From: DATFQE01 sp963739085
Lineage (GTDB): Bacteria; Actinomycetota; Thermoleophilia; Gaiellales; Gaiellaceae
Length of the DNA: 64,000 nucleotides
Assembly: GCA_963739085.1 (NCBI GenBank)
Contig: CAVTZA010000004.1
Coordinates: forward strand, 124,001 to 188,000
Direction of reading: 5' to 3'
In this document: piece by piece, positions 17,462 through 25,737 of the stretch
Numbering within the stretch: position 1 is the stretch's first letter
Layout of the letters: each line of letters begins with the position of its first letter
Notes under the pieces: generated by a model
Told to the model about the DNA's origin: nothing
The model's database searches: none
The model's input: the letters and a program-made list of their open reading frames with translations, nothing else
Translations under genes and position numbers: made by a program

Positions 17462-19638
17462 CGGCCGGCAGGCTTGAACGCAGGCGCACCGGGCGCCCGC
17501 TGGAGCGGCGAGGGCTTGACGCGGAATACCCGCGCGGCCCGCTCCGGCAGCCACCAGTTCCAGCGCCCGAACAGCTTCATCGCGCTCGGCACCAGGAGCG
17601 CACGAATGATCGTGACGTCGATCAGGATCGCAATCGCGAGGCCGAAGCCGAACTGCTGCAGGCCGACGATCGAGCCGGCCACGAAGCCCATGAAGGCCGC
17701 GAACATGATGATCCCGGCCGCGGTCACGAGCCGGCCGGTCTTGGCGAGGCCCGTCGTCACGGCGCGGACGTTGTCACCGGTCTTGTCCCACTCCTCGCGC
17801 ATGCGGCTGACGAGGAAGACCTCGTAGTCCATCGAGAGGCCGAAGAGCATCGCGAACAGGAACACCGGGATCCAGCCCTCGATCTGGTCGAACTGGGTGA
17901 GCCCGAGCGGCTCGCCCCAGCCGAGCTTGAACGCCGCGACGAGCAGGCCGTACGCGGCGCCGATCGAGAGCAGGTTGAGGATGATCGCCTTCAGCGGCAG
18001 GAGCAGCGAGCGGAACGCGCGGACGAGCAGCACGTAGGTCAGCAGCAGAACCGCGACCACGAGCCACGGGAAGGCGCCGTACGTCAGCTCGAGGAAGTCG
18101 ACGCCGAAGGCCGGCCCACCGCCCGTCAGCACATCCGTCTCCGCCGGGAAGGTCGCGACCGGGACGATCTCGTCGCGCAGTCGGTGGACGAAGTCCTGCG
18201 CCTCCGGGAGCCCATACTCGTGCCGCCCGATCGCCTGCAGGTGGAGGTAGCGGCCGGTGGGGTCCCGGAACTGCGGCCCGCTGCCGAAGGAGACGTTCGA
18301 GATCTCGGGATCGGCCTCGAGGGCGGCGATCAGGCGCCCGGTCGCGGACTGCACCCGCGGGTCGGAAGCGCCGCCGGCGCGACCGGTGTCCACGACGATC
18401 TCGCTCGGGGCCAGAGCGCCTTCCCCGACGGCGGAGCTGAGGATGCTCAGACCGCGGACGGCCTCGAGGTCCTGCGGGATGCCCTTGTTGGAGCCGGGGC
18501 CGAGCTGAAGGGCGAGCAGCGGTGAGGCGGCGAGCAGCAGGCCCGCCGTCGTGGCGGCGGCGAACACCGCCGGCCGCCGCATGATCGCGCGGGCCAGGCG
18601 CGGCCAGAAGCCGTGGTCGGGGTCGTCGCGGCGCTCGACGACCCGCTTCGGCACCAGCCGCACGCCGTCGAGCCGGTCCTCGAGCCAGTAGAGCAGCACC
18701 GGCAGGATCGTCACGGCAGCGAGTACGGAGACCAGCGGGATCAGCAGGCCGGCCAGTCCGAAGCCGCGCATGAAGGGGAGCGGCATGAAGAGCATCAGCG
18801 CGAGCCCGATCGCGACCGCGGTACCGCTGAACACGACCGCGCGGCCGGCGGTCTCCATCGTGCGCTCGACCGCGAGCTCGCGCGCGATCCCGCGCTTCCG
18901 CTCCTCGCGGTAGCGGTAGGCGATCAGCAGCGAGTAGTCGACGGCGATCCCGAGCCCGATCAGCGCGACCATGTTCGTCAGGTAGGTCGAGAGGGTCATG
19001 AAGTTGGCGAAGATCCAGACGAGGCCGAGCGTCACCGGGATCGCCAGCGCCGCGAGCATGAACGGCAGCAGGAACGCGAGCGTTCCGAACACGAACATCA
19101 GGATCAGCAGCGCGATCGGGATCGCGATGTAGAGCTCGCCGACCTTGAGGTCGTGGTTCTGCACCGGCTCGAGGTCATGCTCGATCGCCGACTGGCCCGT
19201 GACGTAGAGCTCGGCGCCCGGGATCGACCCGGCGGCCTTCCGCATCGCCGCCGTGTAGCCCTTGGCGTCGGCGGGCTGGAGCGATGACACGATGCGCGCG
19301 GTCACGACCCGGTCGGAAGCCGGCTGCGCCTCGACGGCCTGGCCGCTGGGAAGAGCCACGGCGGCGCGCCTGGCAGCGGCGTCGACCGGCCCCAGCAGCT
19401 GCGGAGCCGACCCAGGCGCGCCGCGCGCGACGATCGTGAACGAGCCCTCCGGCTTCTGGCCGAAGTGATCCTCCAGCACGGCTGCGGTCTTCTCGCTTTC
19501 TGCCCCGGGTAGGACGAAGCGGTTGGTCAGCAGGTCGGACAGGCCGGAAGACAGCACGCCGGACACGGCGAACAGGACGAGCCAGACGGCCAGTACCGCC
19601 CAGCGAAACCGGATCATCGAGCGCGCGAGCGCGGCCAC
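17458..19638 (-). CDS. MmpL-type RND transporter
   Basis: 726-aa membrane protein of the MMPL/RND class, from GTG 19638 with GGAGGG 8 bases upstream. It has the two-fold arrangement: TM1 (residues ~10-30), an extracytoplasmic loop to ~165, five to six helices (about 170-355), a second loop (about 380-520), then five helices to ~700. The proton-relay-type segment GLGIAVDYSLL, and its second-half counterpart GLSMDYEVFL, carry the expected Asp-Tyr pairs. Such proteins export lipids or hydrophobic compounds. A near-palindrome 36 bases upstream suggests control by a TetR-type repressor, not encoded here. Confidence 0.9.
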   Translation of the reverse strand: MAALARSMIRFRWAVLAVWLVLFAVSGVLSSGLSDLLTNRFVLPGAESEKTAAVLEDHFGQKPEGSFTIVARGAPGSAPQLLGPVDAAARRAAVALPSGQAVEAQPASDRVVTARIVSSLQPADAKGYTAAMRKAAGSIPGAELYVTGQSAIEHDLEPVQNHDLKVGELYIAIPIALLILMFVFGTLAFLLPFMLAALAIPVTLGLVWIFANFMTLSTYLTNMVALIGLGIAVDYSLLIAYRYREERKRGIARELAVERTMETAGRAVVFSGTAVAIGLALMLFMPLPFMRGFGLAGLLIPLVSVLAAVTILPVLLYWLEDRLDGVRLVPKRVVERRDDPDHGFWPRLARAIMRRPAVFAAATTAGLLLAASPLLALQLGPGSNKGIPQDLEAVRGLSILSSAVGEGALAPSEIVVDTGRAGGASDPRVQSATGRLIAALEADPEISNVSFGSGPQFRDPTGRYLHLQAIGRHEYGLPEAQDFVHRLRDEIVPVATFPAETDVLTGGGPAFGVDFLELTYGAFPWLVVAVLLLTYVLLVRAFRSLLLPLKAIILNLLSIGAAYGLLVAAFKLGWGEPLGLTQFDQIEGWIPVFLFAMLFGLSMDYEVFLVSRMREEWDKTGDNVRAVTTGLAKTGRLVTAAGIIMFAAFMGFVAGSIVGLQQFGFGLAIAILIDVTIIRALLVPSAMKLFGRWNWWLPERAARVFRVKPSPLQRAPGAPAFKPAGR

Positions 19639-19667
19639 GTCACCCTCCTCCAGCGAACCTAGCGGCG

Positions 19668-19688
19668 GCTAGGTTAGTGGTCACTAGC
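19668..19688. promoter_or_regulatory. Possible TetR-type operator upstream of the MmpL gene
   Basis: Nested inverted repeats: TAGTG-GT-CACTA at 19675-19686 within GCTAG (19668-19672) and CTAGC (19684-19688). It lies 30-50 bases before the MmpL start, where an operator over the promoter would sit. Many RND/MmpL exporters are controlled by TetR proteins binding such sites. No regulator gene is adjacent, so this is inference. Confidence 0.4.
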
Positions 19689-19853
19689 GTTGGCTGTCAA
19701 CCGCGCAGGTAGAGTCGAATTCGAGGCCGGGCCGGCCGCCTACGGCGCTTCCCGGGCGCAAGGCGGCCGGCGCCGCGTAACATCGCTGTTTGAGCGGCCA
19801 AGGGGCCGGGTAGCAGCGGGGGGCAAACGAGAACAGAAAGGACGGCCGAGGCA

Positions 19854-20300
19854 ATGGCCAGCACCAAGGACAAGATCGCTGACACGGCCGACACCGTGCG
19901 GCCCTACGTGGAGCGCGCCGTGAAGGACGAGGAAGTACGTGAGAACTTGAAGAACGCGCTCATGGCCGCGCGGGGCATCTACGACGAGTTGATCGGCAGC
20001 CGCGGCGTCACCTACGCGGCGACCCGGATGGCGACCGACAAGGATCTGCAGGACAGCCTCCGGGCGGCGGTCGACGATCTGCGCAGCGCAGCCGACCGCG
20101 TGCAGGGCAAGGACTCGCACAAAGGCCGCAACACGACGCTGCTGCTCACGGGCATCGCGCTCGGGATCCTCTTCAACCCGGTCACCGGGCCGTCCACCCG
20201 CCGCTGGCTGTCCGACCTGGTGCTCGGGAAGGACGAGTTCGGCGACGCGGGCGGCGCGACCAACTCGAACCCCGGTGCTCCTCCGGCTCCGGCCAGCTGA
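19854..20300 (+). CDS. Small protein of unknown function with one membrane segment
   Basis: 148 aa from ATG 19854. The first 90 residues are amphipathic and charged, with a helical pattern (DKIADTADTVRPYVERAVKDEEV). Residues about 96-112 (TLLLTGIALGILFNPVTGP) form a single hydrophobic segment, and the tail is Gly/Pro/Ala-rich. The layout resembles YtxH-like or other stress-associated membrane-tethered proteins, but no signature confirms it. It stands alone between the MmpL promoter region and repeat copy 1, whose left arm starts 5 bases after its stop. Confidence 0.7.
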   Translation: MASTKDKIADTADTVRPYVERAVKDEEVRENLKNALMAARGIYDELIGSRGVTYAATRMATDKDLQDSLRAAVDDLRSAADRVQGKDSHKGRNTTLLLTGIALGILFNPVTGPSTRRWLSDLVLGKDEFGDAGGATNSNPGAPPAPAS

Positions 20301-20304
20301 CGGC

Positions 20305-20478
20305 TAGGAGGGTTTGCCGGGATATCGCTCGTTGCCGGGGTGCGATGGTCGTTCCGAGGCAAGGACGCAGGGAGTGTCCGTGTAGCTGGGACGCGTAGCG
20401 TGGGCGCGACCGAGGACGCGGCCTCGGGGCGAGCAGCGCGGCGCGGCGACACAGCCGTTATTCCGGCAAACCCTCCTA
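20305..20478 (+). repeat. Structured repeat element, copy 1
   Basis: 174-bp element filling the gap between two convergent genes. The outer arms TAGGAGGGTTTGCCGGGATA (20305-20324) and TATTCCGGCAAACCCTCCTA (20459-20478) pair over 20 positions with one G-U. Inside, a second stem (20331-20337 with 20444-20450) encloses two hairpins: GGACGC/GTGTCC (20363-20368, 20374-20379) and CCGAGG/CCTCGG (20410-20415, 20422-20427). The core matches copies 2 and 3 closely. The right arm ends directly at the stop codon of the minus-strand M23 gene. Confidence 0.85.
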
Positions 20479-21972
20479 CTAGGAGCCGCTGAGCCGGCGC
20501 AGCAGCGCGGCGAACCGTTTTCGCGCGCCGATGAGGCTGCCGTCCGAGCCGGCGGCGGCCTCGCGCATCGCACGTCTCAGCGAGGCCGGCCTCAGCCCGC
20601 TCGCGCGCGAGATGTCGGACACCTGCAGCAGGATCGCGCCCGGCCGGGGCGCACTGCTGCCCGGCGGGATCGGCGCCGCCCACCCGGCGACGCCGGCGAT
20701 CGCGACGTCCGACAGCTTCTGCCAGGCGACGAGGTAGCGATAGGGAGCGACGACGCCGTCGTAGCCCTGGTCGAGCATCGACGCCGGGTGGATCTCGAAG
20801 TGGAGGTGGTAGGGCGTGTGCTCGGCGTCCCCGGTGTTGCCGACGAAGCCGAGAACGTCGCCGGCCTCCACCTGCTTGCCGTTCACGGCGAGCTGCGAGA
20901 ACGCCGAGAGGTGCGCGTAGTAGAACTCGTTCCCGTGGCGGTCGCGCAGCCAGACGCGCAGGCCGCCGATGTCGTTCCACCCCACCGAGAACACCGTGCC
21001 GTCGGTCACCGCCAGGATCGGCGCACCCAGCGGAGCGAAGAGATCCTCGCCGTGGTGCCAGCCCGTGTCGGCGCGGCCCGCCCCGAAGGTGTCACCGAAG
21101 GCCGTCGGTCCAGTAGATCGGGAAGACGTAGCCGCCGCTCGTGAGGCGCACGTCGAGGCCCTTGGGAACCGGCAAGAGGGGCGGCAGCTTGCCGGGCTCG
21201 ACGGTCTCCGTGTCCGTCTTCTCCTTCTCCGGCCGGGCGCGGTCGTCGGGCGGCGCCGGCTTGCGAACCGGCTTGACCTTGGGCTTCGGCTTCGGGGGCG
21301 GCGGTGCGGCCTCCGCCTGCGCGTCGGCGTACCCGATGAGGATCTCACTGCCGGCCGGAAGGCCGCCGTGGTCGAGATTGAGGTGGACGAGCAGCGCCGC
21401 CTGCGAGATCACGTAGCCCTTGGCGCCGCCCTTCGAGGTCGGCGACCCGGCTTGCGCGAGCGTGGCCAGGTAGCCCCAGTCGCCGAGGTTGAAGCGGGCG
21501 CCCGGCCCGACACGCCACGGCCGCGCCGAGCACCGTCAGACCGACGACCTGCGAGCCGGTGCTCGTGCCGCTGCTGGTGTTCGCATCCGCCTCCGCGCGA
21601 ACCTTGGCGGTCGCCGTCGACGCCGTGATCTCGCCGTTGAAGAGCGTGATGCCGGCGGCCTCGCTGGACGCGCTGGCCGAAGGCTTCGCGCCGGCGGGGA
21701 CGGTGAAGGCGCTCGCGGTCACGGACGAGGCCCTCACGACGGAGCCGTCGGCCGGATAGGCAAAGCCGCCGCCCATGGCGACGCCGTCCTTGGGCGCCGT
21801 CACCGCGCCCGCGGCGGCGCCCGAGCCCGCCCGGAACGGTCACGCGGATCGCGAGCCCGTGGGACACGGGCGCGGTCGCCGTGGCCACGTCACGCGCCGA
21901 CGCGCCGCCCGACGCGACCAGGATCGCCGACGCGGCAGCGAGCAGCACAAAGCGAGGGGCCACGGCCCGCAT
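20479..21972 (-). CDS. Secreted M23-family peptidase, three apparent frameshifts
   Basis: Reads as one gene only if three +1 shifts are repaired (near 21830, 21511 and 21112). The signal peptide (RAVAPRFVLLAAASAILVASGGA) leads to a beta-rich region to about 170 and a segment SQAALLVHLNLDHGGLPAGSEI. A Pro/Lys-rich linker follows, then a LytM domain with WHHGEDLFAPLGAPILAVTDGTV, FYYAHLSAF and PYHLHFEIHP. HxxxD and HxH give the zinc ligands. It would cleave peptidoglycan cross-bridges or act as a wall-binding regulator. All three shifts are apparent one-base insertions in GC-rich spots, matching the wider error pattern, so true decay is not proven. Confidence 0.75.
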
Positions 21973-22029
21973 TATGCGGAGATCGTACTCCGGGTCGAGT
22001 GGATTCCTGCATCGCCGGCTAGATGAGAC

Positions 22030-22044
22030 TGAGAATCGTTCTCA
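22030..22044. promoter_or_regulatory. Fur/Zur-type operator
   Basis: Perfect palindromic half-sites TGAGAA-TCG-TTCTCA, matching the Fur-superfamily pattern TGAnAATnnTTnTCA. It sits 15 bases before the ATG of a Fur-family regulator whose downstream partner is a ZIP metal transporter. It probably mediates metal-dependent autorepression. It could also affect the divergent M23 gene starting at 21972. Confidence 0.7.
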
Positions 22045-22059
22045 TGTAGCATCGGTTCC

Positions 22060-22467
22060 ATGGAGAACGAGTACAGGGGGCTGCGGCTGCCGGAGCGCAT
22101 GCGACTGACCACGCAGCGCCGAACGCTGCTCGACACGATCGCCGACTGGCCCGGCAGCTTCACCGTCGTCGAGGTGTTCGAGCGAGCCCGCGAGAGCTCG
22201 CCGCGACTCGGGCTTGCGACCACGTACCGCACGGTGGATCTCCTGCGCCAGAGCGGCTCGGTGCGGGCGCTCGCCGGGGAGGAGCGCTCGGCCTACGTGC
22301 GCTGCGGGCCCGAGCACCACCACCACCTGGTCTGCCTCGTGTGCGGTGCAGTCGAGGACACCGAGGACTGCCCGCTGCCGAGCACCGCCGAGATCAAGCA
22401 GCGGTACGGCTTCACACCCGCGTCGCACGAGCTGGAGATCTACGGCACCTGCCGGACCTGCTCATGA
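22060..22467 (+). CDS. Fur-family metal-responsive repressor (probably Zur)
   Basis: 135 aa. The winged-helix DNA-binding half (residues ~15-85) contains RLTTQRRTLLDTIAD and LATTYRTVDLL. The C-terminal half has the metal site HHHHLVC (about 86-92) and two CxxC pairs (CLVC, CRTC) for structural zinc. It is coupled by ATGA overlap to a ZIP transporter and preceded by a Fur-type operator. A zinc-sensing Zur role is favoured because the partner is a ZIP carrier, but iron or manganese specificity cannot be excluded from sequence. Confidence 0.87.
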   Translation: MENEYRGLRLPERMRLTTQRRTLLDTIADWPGSFTVVEVFERARESSPRLGLATTYRTVDLLRQSGSVRALAGEERSAYVRCGPEHHHHLVCLVCGAVEDTEDCPLPSTAEIKQRYGFTPASHELEIYGTCRTCS

Positions 22468-23180
22468 CGTGGATCGCGATCCCGCTCGCCGGGCTCACCG
22501 TGCTGTCGACCCTGGCCGGCGGCTTCGTGGCGCTTCGGTTCCACCGTGACCTGCACACGCTGATCGCGCTGACCGGCGGGGTGGTGGTCGCGGTCGCGCT
22601 CTTCGACGTCCTCCCCGAGGCGCTCGAGGCGATCGACGACCCCTACCGCGTGACGGCTGTCGTCGGGTTCGGCTTCCTCCTCTTCTTCGTCGCGGAACGC
22701 GCGCTCGTCCTGCACCATCGCGACGACGCCGACCAGGTCCGCGCTCACGCGCGGGTCGGGGTCTTCGGCGCCGCGGGCCTCTCGGCACACAGCTTCGTCG
22801 ACGGCCTCGGCATCGGCCTCGCCTTCGGCGTCAACACGGCCACGGGCCTCCTGGTCTTCCTCGCCGTCATCGCACACGACTTCGCCGACGGCCTCAACAC
22901 CGTCAGCTTCATCCTGCGCCAGAGCGGCAACCGCGCCCAGGCGATCCGCTGGCTGGCCATCGACGCGATCGCGCCGCTGCTCGGCGCCGTCGTCGGGGCC
23001 TCGCTGGCCGTCTCGCAGGAGCACCTCGGCTACCTGCTCGCGCTCTACGCCGGCTTCTTCCTGTTCATGGGCGCCACCGACCTGCTCCCCGAGGCGCACC
23101 AGCACCCGTCACGGGCCCGGGTCGCGCTGACCGTGCTGGGCTTCGTCTCGATCTTCGCGCTGACGTTAGTGGCGCACTAG
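22464..23180 (+). CDS. ZIP-family divalent metal transporter
   Basis: 238 aa membrane protein from ATG 22464, overlapping the stop of the Fur-family gene. It has seven to eight predicted helices. The metal-path signatures of ZIP helices IV and V are clear: AHSFVDGLGIGLAFG (about residues 112-126) and AHDFADGLNTV (about 146-156), with a further EAHQHP near the last helix. The first helices include LPEALEAIDD. It imports zinc or a similar ion and is probably derepressed by the upstream regulator at low metal. Confidence 0.88.
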   Translation: MTWIAIPLAGLTVLSTLAGGFVALRFHRDLHTLIALTGGVVVAVALFDVLPEALEAIDDPYRVTAVVGFGFLLFFVAERALVLHHRDDADQVRAHARVGVFGAAGLSAHSFVDGLGIGLAFGVNTATGLLVFLAVIAHDFADGLNTVSFILRQSGNRAQAIRWLAIDAIAPLLGAVVGASLAVSQEHLGYLLALYAGFFLFMGATDLLPEAHQHPSRARVALTVLGFVSIFALTLVAH

Positions 23181-23183
23181 GAC

Positions 23184-24260
23184 GCTTCTATGGATGTCAA
23201 GTGGTTGGGGTGGTGAGGGTGCGGTAGAGGCGGCGTGCGAGGGCGCGTTTGATGATGCGGATTGCTTCGCGTTTGGTTTTGCCGCGGTCGAGTTGGCGTT
23301 GGTAGTAGCTGCGGGTTTCGGGGTGGTAGCGGATGCGGTTGAGGGCGGTCATGTGCAGCGCCCAGTTGAGTTGGCGGTCGCCGCTGCGGTTGAGCCGGTG
23401 GCGTTTGATCGGGCCGCTTGATGCTTCGATCGGGGCTGACGCCGGCGAGGCGGCGAAGGCGGGTTCGCTGCGGATGCGCTGTGGGTCGGCGGTGGAGACG
23501 AGCAGTTGCGCGGCGCAGAGCGGGGCCGACACCGGGCTGGTGCAGGAGTTGGGGGCAGAGCGCGCGCGTGAGCTGGTTCAGCTCTCGGTCGGTCTCGCTG
23601 AGCTCGTGCTCGAGCAGCACGATCCGTTCGGCGAGTCGCCGCAGCGGCGCGAGCTGCTGCGGCTGCAGCAGGTTGCTGCGACGAGCGTGGCCGGCCGGCT
23701 GCTGCTCGAGCCGCGCGCGCAGGGGCGGATCGAGCGTGACGATCGCTGCTTTCAGCTGATTGAGCGCCTGCTGGCGCGCGTGCTGAGCGCTGCGCCGCTC
23801 GAGCAAAAGCAGCCGCAGCTGCTCGCGCTCGTGGCCGCCCCGCGGCAGCGCCAGCGGCTCGCCTGTGAGCAGGCGGCGCGCGGCCAGCTCGGCGTCGATC
23901 AGGTCGTTCTTGTCCCGACGGCGCCGCCGTTGTGGCCGCTCGCACTCGAACACGGCGAAGCCCTCAGCGAGCAACGCCCGCGCCAGCGAGGCGCCGTACG
24001 AGCCGGTCCCCTCAACCGCGAACGCCGGCTCGCCCGAACGAGCTCGCGAACCGCCGAAGCCGCGCGAAGCCGCGCTCGTCGACGCGCAAACTCGAGCGAG
24101 CCCAGCCGCCGTCCGAACACGATCCACAGCCACCGCCACATGCACATCGCGATGCGTGTCGACACCGATTGCCACTGTCCACTCCACGACCTACCCTCCC
24201 ACTCGTAGGAGGCGGCTGCCGGGGACAGCACTGTTTTGAGCGACCGTGCAGGCTTCTATG
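23184..24260 (-). mobile_element. IS110-family insertion sequence remnant
   Basis: Contains one IS110-type transposase gene on the minus strand. The 9-bp direct repeat GCTTCTATG flanks it (23184-23192 and 24252-24260) and probably marks the ends. There are no terminal inverted repeats, as expected for IS110. Only about 65 bases lie upstream of the transposase inside these limits, short for the bridge-RNA region of active IS110 elements. Either the right boundary lies further out (up to ~24390) or the element is truncated. Confidence 0.65.
23197..24187 (-). pseudogene. IS110-family transposase, frameshifted
   Basis: The N-terminal RuvC-like DEDD domain starts at ATG 24187 (AIGVDTHRDVHVAVAVD) with EGTGSYGASLARAL and RDKNDLIDAELAA. 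The frame wobbles between about 24122 and 24085, where FGRRLGSLEF reads in another frame. Near 23515 the frame moves by one base into the C-terminal Tnp domain: ASPASAPIEASSG with the expected serine, HRLNRSGDRQLNWALH, then RALARRLYRTL to the stop at 23197. The full family length of about 330 aa is present but broken, so it is probably inactive unless the shifts are sequencing errors. Confidence 0.75.
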
Positions 24261-24394
24261 AGGTCACCTCGGCAGCCGCGCCTGCCGCACCAGGAGACAG
24301 GTCCTAGCCAAGACACGAAGTCAGAGGGTTTGCGAGTCATCCCGGCGCAGCAAGCACGATCCGCCCACAACCGGACGGACCACCAAGCCAAACA

Positions 24395-24561
24395 GAGGGT
24401 TTGGCGGAATATCGCTCGTCGCCGGGGTGCGATGGTCGTTCCGAGGCAAGGACGCAGGGAGCGTCCGTGTGCTGGGACGCGTAGTGTGGGGGCGACCGAG
24501 GACGCGGCCTCGGGACGAGCAGCGCGGCCCGGCGGCACAGCCGTTATTTCGCCAAGCCCTC
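24395..24561 (+). repeat. Structured repeat element, copy 2
   Basis: 167-bp element between the IS110 remnant and a minus-strand gene. The arms GAGGGTTTGGCGGAATA (24395-24411) and TATTTCGCCAAGCCCTC (24545-24561) pair over 17 positions with two G-U pairs. Arm bases differ from copy 1 at positions where both strands changed together. Inner stems: GTCGCCGGG/CCCGGCGGC (24418-24426, 24528-24536), GGACGC/GCGTCC (24450-24455, 24461-24466) and CCGAGG/CCTCGG (24496-24501, 24508-24513). A second GAGGGTTTG lies 71 bases upstream (24324-24332). The rest of 24261-24394 holds nothing recognised. Confidence 0.85.
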
Positions 24562-24569
24562 CCTGCCGG

Positions 24570-24974
24570 TCAGGCCTCGAGCCGGCGCCGGGCGAACTCC
24601 CGGAACCGCTCTCGCACCTGGTCGTCGGTGCCGAAGGGCTCGTCGCCGGCGTAGCTCGGGTCGGCCGCAATCTCCTCTGCCACCGCACGCACCTCACGCT
24701 CGACCTCGGCGCGGTGATCGGGATCGCGCAGCAGCAGGTCGATCCACGTGTCCGAGCCGTCGTAGGGCTCGAGGTCGCTGTCGAGCAACATCTGCCCGAG
24801 GACGAGCCCGACGCGGATGTAGGCGAACGTGCGGAAGGCGAGCAGCCGGTTCGGGGTGCCCACAAGCCTGTCGATGTCCTCGTTCTCCTCCTGGATCCGC
24901 GCGACGATGCTGCCGATCGGCTCGTCGACGAGCGGGATCCAGACCTCGTCCATCCGGGTCATCGGCGTCAGCAT
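24570..24974 (-). CDS. Conserved-looking protein of unknown function
   Basis: 134 aa if started at ATG 24974; an ATG at 24962 is also possible and the longer open frame upstream is shadow. It is acidic, soluble and mostly helical, with no membrane segment or known motif. Features: DEVWIPLVDEPIG near the N-terminus, NRLLAFRTFAYIRVGLVLGQML in the middle, and a charged tail ending REFARRRLEA. It is transcribed divergently from the trehalose-phosphatase gene, with about 40 bases between starts. Repeat copy 2 ends 8 bases beyond its stop. Confidence 0.65.
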   Translation of the reverse strand: MLTPMTRMDEVWIPLVDEPIGSIVARIQEENEDIDRLVGTPNRLLAFRTFAYIRVGLVLGQMLLDSDLEPYDGSDTWIDLLLRDPDHRAEVEREVRAVAEEIAADPSYAGDEPFGTDDQVRERFREFARRRLEA

Positions 24975-25014
24975 ACGACGGCGGCCCAAGCTCACGCCAT
25001 GCGATTCTTGCCGG

Positions 25015-25721
25015 ATGTCGGATCTCGTGCGCCGGCTGGCCGAGGCGCCCCAACGGGCCGCGATCCTCCTCGACGTCGACGGGGTGCTCGCGCCGATCGT
25101 CCAGCGGCCGGAGGACGCGCGCGTCCCCGACGAGACCCGCGCCGAGCTGGAGCGGCTCGTGAAGACGTACGCGGTCCTCGCCTGCGTCAGCGGCCGGACG
25201 AGCGCCGACGCCGAGCGGATCGTCGGCGTGCCCGGGATCGTGTACCTCGGCTCGCACGGGCTCGAGCTCGCTCCCGAGGCCGAGGAGTGGCGCGGCCGCA
25301 TGCACCGCTTCGCCTCGGAGGTCGACTGGCCGGCCGAGGACAAGGGTCTGACGGTCTCGTTCCACTACCGCGGGCTGCCGGATGAGGAGGCCGCCCGCGC
25401 ACGGCTCGAGCAGATCGCCGAGGAGGCGCGGTCCCAGGGACTGCTCGCCCGCTTCGGACGCAAGGTGCTGGAGCTGCGACCGCCGATCGAGGCGGACAAG
25501 GGCACTGCGGTGCAGGCGCTCCTCATCGACCGAGGCCTGCGCCGGGCGCTCTACGTCGGCGACGACACGACCGACCTGGACGGATTCCGCGGCCTCGACG
25601 GCCTGGAGCTCGGAATCCGCGTGGCCGCAAGCTCGCCCGAAGGGCCCCCGGAACTGCGCGAGGCCGCCGACGTCGTGGTGGACGGGCCATCGGCGCTCTC
25701 GCGCTGCTGCGCTCGCTCTAG
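25015..25721 (+). CDS. otsB: Trehalose-6-phosphate phosphatase, apparent frameshift near the C-terminus
   Basis: HAD-superfamily phosphatase, about 235 aa. ATG 25015 gives SDLVRRLAEAPQRAA, then the nucleophile motif LLDVDGVLAPI. VSGRTS (motif II), GSHGLEL and the metal motif YVGDDTTDLDGF follow, all typical of OtsB. It converts trehalose-6-phosphate to trehalose. The written frame runs to 25758 with an unlike tail. Inserting one base near 25693 restores GALALLRSL and a TAG at 25719-25721, the expected C-terminus. No OtsA synthase is in the window. Confidence 0.83.
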
Positions 25722-25737
25722 CGCCGGCGGAACGCGT

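Noticed and set aside
20305..20478. Coding potential in the structured repeat (a GVRWSFRGKDAGSVRV-like reading)
   Set aside because: The frame is not preserved in copy 2, there is no start or stop, and differences conserve base pairing rather than amino acids.
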